Shown here: piece after piece, positions 8,312 to 14,604 of the stretch
How positions within the stretch are numbered: position 1 is the first letter of the stretch
How the letters are laid out: every line of letters starts with the position of its first letter
From: an uncultured Eubacterium sp.
Lineage (GTDB): Bacteria > Bacillota > Clostridia > Oscillospirales > Acutalibacteraceae
DNA length: 14,604 bases
Direction: 5' to 3'
Assembly: GCA_910577215.1 (NCBI GenBank)
Contig: CAJTMQ010000017.1
Location: forward strand, 10,950-25,553
Position numbers and translations under genes: made by a program
The notes under the pieces: model-generated
The model's database searches: none
Seen by the model: only the letters and a program-made list of their open reading frames with translations
Told to the model about the DNA's origin: nothing

Positions 8312-8353
8312 AATTCACCAAAAATATCCTAAACAAATAATTTATGATTTTAG

Positions 8354-8383
8354 ATTATAATACCCAGTGCAGCAAGAAATCAA
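8354..8383 (-). promoter_or_regulatory. Promoter of the ABC exporter-trk operon
   Basis: On the minus strand a TTGATT -35 box (8378-8383) and a perfect TATAAT -10 box (8354-8359) are 18 nt apart. Transcription would start near 8347, leaving a leader of roughly 35 nt before the ATG at 8311. No riboswitch or obvious operator palindrome is visible in this short leader. Confidence 0.65.
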
Positions 8384-8412
8384 TACCAATAAAACAAATT
8401 TATGATAATTTA

Positions 8413-8441
8413 TTGAAATGAAAAAGCAAATGGTATATAAT
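8413..8441 (+). promoter_or_regulatory. Near-consensus promoter of the oxidoreductase-methyltransferase operon
   Basis: TTGAAA (8413-8418) and TATAAT (8436-8441) are separated by exactly 17 nt, eleven of twelve consensus positions. The expected start of transcription is about 8448. An in-frame ATG at 8418 lies upstream of that, inside the promoter, so it cannot be the translation start. The boxes are back-to-back with the minus-strand promoter at 8354-8383, forming a divergent promoter region. Confidence 0.8.
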
Positions 8442-8474
8442 GTACGCGATTTAACCAGAAAAGAGGTAATTTAT

Positions 8475-9785
8475 ATGAATAAAAAACCTGTTACAGCTAT
8501 AATTGTAGGTGCCGGTCACCGTGCTATGGTATATAGTGAACTTGCAAAAACCAACCCTGAGCTTTTAAGAATTGTCGGTGTTGCAGATCCCAATCCCGTA
8601 AGAAGAAAAAAAACAATGGAATATTTCGGATTCGGAGAGGATATGTGCTTTGAATCTGCCGAAGACCTTGCTTCAAAGGGCAAACTTGCAGACACTATAA
8701 TTAACGGCACAATGGATGAACAGCACATTGATACGGCTGTTCCGCTTCTTAATGCAGGCTATGATATGCTGCTTGAAAAACCCTTTGCAGTTAACGAGGA
8801 GGAAATGCGTACCCTTGTTGAATGTGCAAGAAAGAATAACAGTAAGGTTATGATATGCCATGTTTTGCGCTACACGCCGTTCTATTATGGAATTAAGGAA
8901 AGAATTGCCGCAGGTGAAATCGGCGACATAATCAATATCCAAACCACCGAGCACGTAAGCTATCATCACCTTTCCACATCATATATACGTGGTAAATGGG
9001 CGAATTCCGATAAATGCCACACAACAATGCTTCTTGCAAAATGCTGCCACGATCTTGATTTAATGATGTGGCTTATGAGCGAAACCAAACCTACAAAGAT
9101 TTCATCATTTGGAAGCAAATATCAGTTCAAACCTGAAAATGCACCAAAAAATGCAGGAACAATCTGTATGAAAGACTGCCCCCTTGTTGATACCTGCGTT
9201 TATTCAACTAAAAGATTATATATAGATCATCCGGACAGATGGGCTTTTTATGTTTGGGATGCACTTGAACATATTGAAAACCCGACAATTGAAGATAAAA
9301 TAAATCTTATGAAAAGTGACAGTCCTTACGCACGCTGCATTTACAAATGCGATAATAATGTAGTAGATCATCAGAGTGTTCTTGTGAACTTTGCATCAGG
9401 TGCAACAGGCACACATAATATGGTAGGCGGTTCATCCGAACCAAGAAGAAATATACATATAATCGGTACTAAGGGTGAAATTTTCGGAAACTTTGAGGAA
9501 TCAAAATTCACTGTATTAAAAATAAATCCATCTCCTGATGCTCACAATGAGGAATGCGATGTTGAGGTTGTTGACCTTAATGTTAAAGGTGATATGGTTG
9601 GAGCATACGGCGGCCACGGCGGCGGAGATGAACGCCTTGCAGCTGACTTTGTTTCATTCATAAGAGATGAAAATCCAAGTCTTGCATGCACATCTATTTT
9701 TGATTCAGTTGCAGGTCACCTCTCGGTTTATCTTGCAGATAAATCAAGAGAAAACGGCGGCATGCCCATTGAAATAAAGTATTAA
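8475..9785 (+). CDS. Gfo/Idh/MocA family NAD(P)-dependent oxidoreductase with a cysteine cluster
   Basis: The 436-residue product is predicted to oxidise or reduce a sugar or polyol-like substrate with NAD(P). The N-terminal Rossmann fold shows AIIVGAGHRA (about 8-17), and D38 ends the second strand. The family EKP motif is at 101-103 with the probable catalytic K102. H192 in KCCHDLDLMMWL occupies the position of the family's catalytic histidine. The C-terminal half contains C231, C235, C241 and then C288 and C292 in the RCIYKCDNN region, spaced like a metal site. The start is the ATG at 8475 because AGAGGT (8462-8467) is 7 nt upstream and earlier in-frame codons overlap the promoter. It is followed by the methyltransferase gene after a 13-nt gap. 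Some relatives are inositol or sugar dehydrogenases and others are redox-mechanism glycosidases (GH109). The substrate is not determinable here. Confidence 0.9.
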   Translation: MNKKPVTAIIVGAGHRAMVYSELAKTNPELLRIVGVADPNPVRRKKTMEYFGFGEDMCFESAEDLASKGKLADTIINGTMDEQHIDTAVPLLNAGYDMLLEKPFAVNEEEMRTLVECARKNNSKVMICHVLRYTPFYYGIKERIAAGEIGDIINIQTTEHVSYHHLSTSYIRGKWANSDKCHTTMLLAKCCHDLDLMMWLMSETKPTKISSFGSKYQFKPENAPKNAGTICMKDCPLVDTCVYSTKRLYIDHPDRWAFYVWDALEHIENPTIEDKINLMKSDSPYARCIYKCDNNVVDHQSVLVNFASGATGTHNMVGGSSEPRRNIHIIGTKGEIFGNFEESKFTVLKINPSPDAHNEECDVEVVDLNVKGDMVGAYGGHGGGDERLAADFVSFIRDENPSLACTSIFDSVAGHLSVYLADKSRENGGMPIEIKY

Positions 9786-9798
9786 AAGGATGCAGATT

Positions 9799-10569
9799 AT
9801 GTCTGATTGGAATGCTTCGCAATATCTTAAATTTGAAAAACAAAGAACAGCTCCTGCAATTGATTTAATAAAAAAAGCATGTGTTGTTAATCCCAAAAAA
9901 ATAATAGACATTGGCTGCGGTCCGGGCAACAGCACTGCCGTTTTGAAAGAAATGTTCCCTGATGCTGATATTCTCGGGGTTGACTATTCGGATAATATGC
10001 TTGAAAAGGCAAAATCAAAATATCCCGATTTATCATTTATGAAATGCGATGCAGGAAAAGATTTAAGGAATTTTAATGAAAGATTTGATTTGGTTTTTTC
10101 AAATGCCTGCATTCAGTGGATACCTAATCACAAAGAACTTATAAGGGATATGCTTCATATACTCAGCGAAAACGGAACACTTGCCGTGCAGGCTCCTATA
10201 AACGGCAAAGCACCTTTATTCAGAATTATAAAAGAGGTTGCTTCTGAGCAAAAATGGCAGTTTCCACCGGATATTGACCAAGCTAACAGAATGCTTCCGA
10301 ACGAGGACTATTTTAATATTTTAAATGAATATGCTTCATATTCTGATATATGGGAAACCGTTTATTATCACAGTATGCCATCACATAAAGCACTTATTGA
10401 ATGGGTAAAAGGAACAAGGCTTCGCCCGTATCTGAATGCTTTATCTGATGAAATGCAACAGGAATTCTTAAATGAAATACTTGAAAAAGCTAAAACAGCT
10501 TACCCTATTCAGAAAAATGGTGAAATTATTTTTCATTTCAGAAGATTTTTCTTTATTGCTAAAAAATAA
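9799..10569 (+). CDS. tam: Trans-aconitate 2-methyltransferase-like class I SAM methyltransferase
   Basis: This 256-residue cytoplasmic enzyme closely follows the layout of E. coli Tam, which methylates trans-aconitate using S-adenosylmethionine. It begins MSDWNASQYLKF, like Tam (MSDWNPSLYLHF). SAM-binding motif I is DIGCGPGNST (37-46) and the acidic loop is GVDYSDNML (about 60-68). SNACIQWIPNHKEL follows in the middle, and there is a Tam-specific C-terminal segment, YYHSMPSHKALIEWVKGT. Length and end are normal for the family. The ATG at 9799 was chosen over one at 9790 because AAAGGA (9785-9790) is 8 nt upstream and homology starts there. It sits 13 nt after the oxidoreductase stop, so the two are co-transcribed, and a terminator follows directly. 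Related small-carboxylate methyltransferases could be mistaken for Tam, so the substrate is a homology-based assignment. Confidence 0.88.
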   Translation: MSDWNASQYLKFEKQRTAPAIDLIKKACVVNPKKIIDIGCGPGNSTAVLKEMFPDADILGVDYSDNMLEKAKSKYPDLSFMKCDAGKDLRNFNERFDLVFSNACIQWIPNHKELIRDMLHILSENGTLAVQAPINGKAPLFRIIKEVASEQKWQFPPDIDQANRMLPNEDYFNILNEYASYSDIWETVYYHSMPSHKALIEWVKGTRLRPYLNALSDEMQQEFLNEILEKAKTAYPIQKNGEIIFHFRRFFFIAKK

Positions 10570-10583
10570 TCAACATAAATTGC

Positions 10584-10615
10584 AAAAGACGGCAGATGAC
10601 TCTGCCGTCTTTTTT
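10584..10615. terminator. Bidirectional intrinsic terminator between convergent operons
   Basis: A perfect 13-bp stem (10584-10596 with 10601-10613) with a 4-nt TGAC loop is followed by a T-run (10610-10615) on the plus strand, 14 nt after the methyltransferase stop. On the minus strand the same hairpin begins right after the TAA stop (10614-10616) of the tRNA thiolation gene and ends in TTTT. It can therefore stop both converging transcripts. Confidence 0.92.
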
Positions 10616-11456
10616 AGTATTCAAATTCTTCAAGAAAGCTGTGTTCAATACCCTTCTGCTTATAGCTTACAAAGGTATCCAGCTTCACATTATGAATTGA
10701 ATTAAATATATTGCTTTCAATATCGGGATTGATTTTTCTTAATTCTTTTATCAAATGCTTGATTTCCTGCCTTTTGGATTCACCTATGCCGTTTTCAGAA
10801 TGACTATATTCATCAACAAAGCGGCAGGCGCACTGCAAAAATTCAAGGTTATTAAAATCACGCCACTTAATAACTGCATCCTCATTAACACAATAAAGCG
10901 GACGAATAAGTTCCATACCCTCAAAATTGGTTGAATGAAGCTTGGGAAGCATTGCCTGCAGCTGGGCACCGTAAAACATACCCATAACAGTTGTTTCGAT
11001 AACATCCGATAAATGATGACCCAGAGCAATTTTATTGCACCCAAGCTCCTTTGCCCTTGCATACAAATGCCCTCTTCGCATTCTTGCACAAAGATAGCAG
11101 GGACTTCCGCCAACATGCTCTGTAACAGAAAAAATATCCGACTCAAAAATCCGAACGGGTATTTCAAGATTTTTGCAGTTTTCCTCTATCATTTTTCTGT
11201 TCATTTCGTTATAACCGGGGTCCATACAGATAAACATAAGTTCAAACTGTGTATCTGAAACACGCTTTAATTGCTGAAGGCATTTTGCAAGCAAAACTGA
11301 ATCCTTTCCGCCGCTTATACAAACTGCAATCCTATCCCCTTCATTAACAAGTCTGTAATTTTTGCACGCCTCGACAAACGGATTCCATATAGATTTTCTG
11401 TAGGTTTTGATTATGCTTCTTTCAACTGTTTGATTGTATGTTAATTCTCTTGCCAT
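10614..11456 (-). CDS. ttcA: TtcA-family PP-loop tRNA 2-thiocytidine synthetase
   Basis: This 280-residue protein belongs to the PP-loop ATPases that adenylate and thiolate tRNA. In TtcA this makes 2-thiocytidine at position 32, using an iron-sulfur cluster. The PP-loop SGGKDS is at residues 48-53 of a typical N-terminal half. PCYLCARMRRG supplies C120 and C123, and LQCACRF supplies C209 and C211, matching the two-plus-one cysteine arrangement used by TtcA to hold its [4Fe-4S] cluster. GHHLSD (about 146-151) and IRPL (184-187) are also family motifs. The ATG at 11456 has TGAGGA at 11461-11466. It lies 26 nt after the mannosidase stop, so it is probably the second gene of that transcript. TilS-like or other TtcA-type thiolases are alternatives for exact target position. 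Confidence 0.9.
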   Translation of the reverse strand: MARELTYNQTVERSIIKTYRKSIWNPFVEACKNYRLVNEGDRIAVCISGGKDSVLLAKCLQQLKRVSDTQFELMFICMDPGYNEMNRKMIEENCKNLEIPVRIFESDIFSVTEHVGGSPCYLCARMRRGHLYARAKELGCNKIALGHHLSDVIETTVMGMFYGAQLQAMLPKLHSTNFEGMELIRPLYCVNEDAVIKWRDFNNLEFLQCACRFVDEYSHSENGIGESKRQEIKHLIKELRKINPDIESNIFNSIHNVKLDTFVSYKQKGIEHSFLEEFEY

Positions 11457-11482
11457 AAGTTCCTCACAAAATATGTAATGAA

Positions 11483-14400
11483 CTAATAATACACCTTAAA
11501 TGTTTTAATTTCAAATGGATTAAAGGATGTTTTTAAATTATTTTTATGAACAGTATCATTTAGTTTCTCTTCAAGCATATTAACTGCTTCAAAAGCATTG
11601 CACTTACTGCAGAAATTGATTTCACAGTTTGTAAATGTTCCTTCTGCCTCATAAATGCGGACTATGAATGCTTTTCCTCCGTCCTCACAGGGCTTGATTG
11701 TTTCAACAATAATATTTGGCTTATTTGCTGTTACAAGCTGCTGAACGTCAAATATGCCGTTTGAAATAATATGCGGAATATTAAGCTCATAAGCAGGCTT
11801 TACAACACTTTCAGCCGAATATCCGCAGTTATGCGGCATAAATGAATAAACACAATGATGATAACCCTTGTCACCCTCTATATCAGGTCTGTTTCCGCCC
11901 TTATGGAGTGATAATCTCAGACTTGAACCTTTAGCCGAAATACCGTATTTACAGTCATTAAGAATAGTTACACCATAGTTAGGCTCAGATAAGTCCGTAT
12001 ACTTGTGATTAACAACCTCAAATTTAGCCTGTTCAATGGTGTTGTTTCTTGTTGTAGGTCTTTTACAGTTGCCAAACTGAATTTCCTGCCTGACAAAATC
12101 TTCTCTGACACTTGTATCAAAAGCTGTTTTCAGGAAACGGTGATTATCCTGCCAGTCAATATAAGTATCAAAGCGCACCTCAGGTGAATTTGCAAAGAAA
12201 ATCATATCCTGAGTAATTTTTGATTTTTCGCTTATCTGATACTTACTGCGGATAATAAACGCAACAGCTCCGTCAGAAACAACCTCTCGGCTTAAAAGCC
12301 TTGCGCATTCTTTAAATTTCAGTTCAATATCGGCATCAATGTCCCAATTGTCCCAACAGGCCGGCACATCTTCAGCCATAACAAATGTGTTGAACGGAAG
12401 TCCGTCCACAAGCTCCCTGTTAAAAGTTTTATCAACAAACGAAGTAATAAAACCATGATCATTGAACTCAATTTCAGCAAACGGTGTTTTCAGATTTCCG
12501 CCTTCAAATTCAAATGCACTGTCATATGAATTCCAATTATCCGTTATATCAAGATGAACCGCTGAAAAAGCATCAATCTCAACATTGCCTATTATCTGCT
12601 TTTTATTGCCATTTATATCAACATATTTCTGCTGAGGATAATCAGCAATATATCCGCCGAAATCATCAGCAAAAACAGCATCACTTCTTTTAAAAGGCAG
12701 TGTGTTTACAACTGAAATACCACTGCCCTTTCCACACGATAATTCAGCTATGTATTTATCTGCTCGGCTTATAAGCTCACGCATTTCAGCCTTGCACTGC
12801 TTGTGTGCAGCATTAATACAAGTACCCGGCAAAATATCATGAAACTGATTAATAAGCAAAGTTTCATAAAGCTCATTTGTTAAATTCGGATTACAGTCTG
12901 TGTCGTTTTCTACACTGTTGCTTACAGTTAAAAATTCAAGATTGCGAAGCCCTATTTCAGCCTTTCTGTTGTTTCTCTTAATTTCATGCTGATTGGTTAA
13001 AGTTCCGCGGTGCAGTTCAAGATACAGCTCACCGGTATAAACATTCGGATTAACAGCTGTTTTCTCCAAATCCTGCATAAATTCACTTACTGTAAGATTT
13101 TTCACTTTCGGCACTTCATTCAGATTCTTACATCTTCTTGCCATTTCAATCATTTCAAACTGCGGACCGCCTCCGCCATCACCATAACCATATGCCGCAA
13201 GACGTTTATTCGTAACACAAGCCTGACCGCTGCGGTTATTATCCGTTTGAATTGCTGCACAAAGCTCTTTGGGATCAGGCCAGCAATGTGTAAGATTAAA
13301 GTGTGAAAATACTTTTGTACCGTCTATTCCCTGCCAATAAAACGTGTCATACGGAAACTTATTTGTATCATTCCAAGTAATTTTTGTTGTAAGGAAATAA
13401 TCGACACCGCATCCCTTCATAATCTGCGGGATTGCAGCGGAATAGCCGAAGGTGTCGGGAAGCCAGAAACAGTCAGATGTATAACCGAAATGCTTTCTTG
13501 TAAAACGCTGACCCCAAAGAAACTGACGCACCATTGATTCGCCCGAGGTAATGTTGCAGTCGCATTCAACCCAAACAGCACCGTTGGGCTCATATCTGCC
13601 CTCGCTCACCTTTTGCTGAATACGTTTGAATAAATCAGGATAATTCTTCATAATCATATTGCTGTGGCAGGAAGAACTCTGAACAAATTTGTATTCAGGA
13701 TACTGCTCCATAAGACTTATCTGGTTAGAGTATGTTCTTGCACACTTTTTAGTGGTTTCTCCTATATGCCACAGCCACGCAGTGTCCATATGAGAATGAC
13801 CGATCACTCCTACCTGCGGTGCATTCGCTCCGTTTTCTTCACTCAAAATCTGTGTTAAATACGGCTGAGCCGCTCTTATTACACGAACAAATTCATCATA
13901 CGAAGCATCCTCCGGTGAATATAAAAGTATTTTATGCACCTCGGTAAGAGCATTTATGGCACGCGCTTTAAAAAAGCTGTTATCATCAAGATATTCTGCA
14001 AGCTGATTAACGGTTTTCAAATCAAAATAAAATTTGCAGAGTTCATCATTTTTAACACAAATGTCAAGGCTTTCAAAGGTGTATTTATAATCTCTTGTTT
14101 CATTTGAAAACGGATCACATCCATGATAATCGTGCCCTGCATAATACTCAATTGCAATATCAATCTTTTCTTTTTCAGAAGCATTTTTCTTCACAAGTGC
14201 ACAGTAATGATTGCCGTGATAGGTATAAACAATCTTTGTATTAAAGGTTCCGAACGGAACACCGTTAACCCATAGCATAGCTTCATAACCGCCCATTTTA
14301 GGCATAACAAAAATATCTCTGCCGTTAAGGGTATCCGGCACCGTATAGCTTGATTTTATCCAGCAGTAGTTTCCTTCTCCGCCCCAATTGAAGCCCTGTG

Positions 14401-14566
14401 AAATATCTTCAAACTTTTCATCAACAGGCATATTGTGATACTGCTTATCAGCAACAAAGGCTTTAACGGTAACACTGTCAATTTTATTAAACAAATAAGG
14501 GTTTAAGGTTTCTTCAAAACGTTTAAGTTTTGAAAGCATTTTTTCATAATGAGCTTTACAAAGCAT
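11483..14566 (-). CDS. Alpha-mannosidase, glycoside hydrolase family 38
   Basis: The 1,027-residue enzyme hydrolyses terminal alpha-mannosidic bonds by a retaining mechanism with a bound zinc. Numbered from the ATG at 14566, it has an N-terminal beta-rich region (about 40-240). The GH38 catalytic block follows: GHSHMDTAWLW with probable metal ligands H259 and D261, WLPDTFGYSAAIPQI with the probable nucleophile D371, and NQFHDILPG with metal ligand H576. A long beta-sandwich C-terminal region carries SFMPHNCGYSAE. The length is normal for bacterial GH38 enzymes. No signal peptide is seen, so it likely acts in the cytoplasm on imported or internal mannosides. The ATG at 14566 is chosen because AGAGGTGA (14571-14578) sits 4 nt upstream; an ATG at 14596 gives ten extra unlike residues. 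It is followed by ttcA after 26 nt. Substrate linkage preference cannot be read. Confidence 0.95.
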   Translation of the reverse strand: MLCKAHYEKMLSKLKRFEETLNPYLFNKIDSVTVKAFVADKQYHNMPVDEKFEDISQGFNWGGEGNYCWIKSSYTVPDTLNGRDIFVMPKMGGYEAMLWVNGVPFGTFNTKIVYTYHGNHYCALVKKNASEKEKIDIAIEYYAGHDYHGCDPFSNETRDYKYTFESLDICVKNDELCKFYFDLKTVNQLAEYLDDNSFFKARAINALTEVHKILLYSPEDASYDEFVRVIRAAQPYLTQILSEENGANAPQVGVIGHSHMDTAWLWHIGETTKKCARTYSNQISLMEQYPEYKFVQSSSCHSNMIMKNYPDLFKRIQQKVSEGRYEPNGAVWVECDCNITSGESMVRQFLWGQRFTRKHFGYTSDCFWLPDTFGYSAAIPQIMKGCGVDYFLTTKITWNDTNKFPYDTFYWQGIDGTKVFSHFNLTHCWPDPKELCAAIQTDNNRSGQACVTNKRLAAYGYGDGGGGPQFEMIEMARRCKNLNEVPKVKNLTVSEFMQDLEKTAVNPNVYTGELYLELHRGTLTNQHEIKRNNRKAEIGLRNLEFLTVSNSVENDTDCNPNLTNELYETLLINQFHDILPGTCINAAHKQCKAEMRELISRADKYIAELSCGKGSGISVVNTLPFKRSDAVFADDFGGYIADYPQQKYVDINGNKKQIIGNVEIDAFSAVHLDITDNWNSYDSAFEFEGGNLKTPFAEIEFNDHGFITSFVDKTFNRELVDGLPFNTFVMAEDVPACWDNWDIDADIELKFKECARLLSREVVSDGAVAFIIRSKYQISEKSKITQDMIFFANSPEVRFDTYIDWQDNHRFLKTAFDTSVREDFVRQEIQFGNCKRPTTRNNTIEQAKFEVVNHKYTDLSEPNYGVTILNDCKYGISAKGSSLRLSLHKGGNRPDIEGDKGYHHCVYSFMPHNCGYSAESVVKPAYELNIPHIISNGIFDVQQLVTANKPNIIVETIKPCEDGGKAFIVRIYEAEGTFTNCEINFCSKCNAFEAVNMLEEKLNDTVHKNNLKTSFNPFEIKTFKVYY

Positions 14567-14570
14567 ATAA

Positions 14571-14578
14571 TCACCTCT
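14571..14578 (-). promoter_or_regulatory. Ribosome binding site that decides the mannosidase start
   Basis: AGAGGTGA on the minus strand is 4 nt before the ATG at 14564-14566. It supports the 1,027-residue product. The promoter is not visible: only about 25 further bases remain in the window and they hold no convincing -10 or -35 box. Confidence 0.7.
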
Positions 14579-14604
14579 TGCAAAAAAGCATAACATACGG
14601 AATT

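Noticed and set aside
8418..8474. Upstream start for the oxidoreductase at 8418
   Set aside because: The codons run through the -10 box of a near-consensus promoter, so they would not be in the mRNA. The ATG at 8475 has its own ribosome binding site.

Overview
The window looks like chromosomal DNA from a low-GC Gram-positive anaerobe, most likely a gut-type clostridium (Oscillospiraceae/Lachnospiraceae-like). This is inferred from the AT-rich sequence, AGGAGG/AGGTG-type ribosome binding sites, sigma-A-type -35/-10 boxes and the protein families present. There is no phage, insertion sequence, CRISPR array, tRNA or rRNA that I can see. Gene density is high, and no gene-free stretch exceeds about 165 bases.

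Positions 1-8311 are read leftward on the minus strand. In transcription order this block is: two half-transporters of a heterodimeric type IV ABC exporter (8311-6587 and 6597-4846, overlapping by 11 nt); a two-RCK-domain TrkA potassium-channel regulator (4824-3462); its membrane partner TrkH (3419-1977); an AGCS-family alanine/glycine:cation symporter (1910-516) with a possible promoter of its own; and the start of a zinc-ribbon membrane protein (419 to beyond position 1), which has a clear promoter. The block starts at a promoter at 8354-8383. Its gene spacings (overlap of 11, then gaps of 21 and 42 nt) suggest one transcript through trkH.

Positions 8412-10615 are read rightward from a near-consensus promoter. 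They hold a two-gene operon: a Gfo/Idh/MocA-type NAD(P)-dependent oxidoreductase with an unusual cysteine cluster, and a trans-aconitate 2-methyltransferase-like (Tam) enzyme. A perfect 13-bp hairpin with a T-run ends the operon and appears to serve the convergent unit as well.

Positions 10614-14566 are read leftward again: a GH38 alpha-mannosidase followed 26 nt later by a TtcA-type PP-loop tRNA thiolation enzyme.

The most notable observation is that trkA is not open from its natural start. A TTG start with a strong ribosome binding site encodes the expected beta-strand and Rossmann glycine loop, but a run of seven A residues (4771-4777) puts the next 433 or so codons in the +1 frame. The intact ABC pair shows the textbook asymmetry of a degenerate plus a canonical ATP site. 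I found no convincing evidence of a wholly new multi-gene system. The less-explained items are the trkA frame break, the oxidoreductase cysteine cluster with its methyltransferase partner, and the truncated zinc-ribbon protein.
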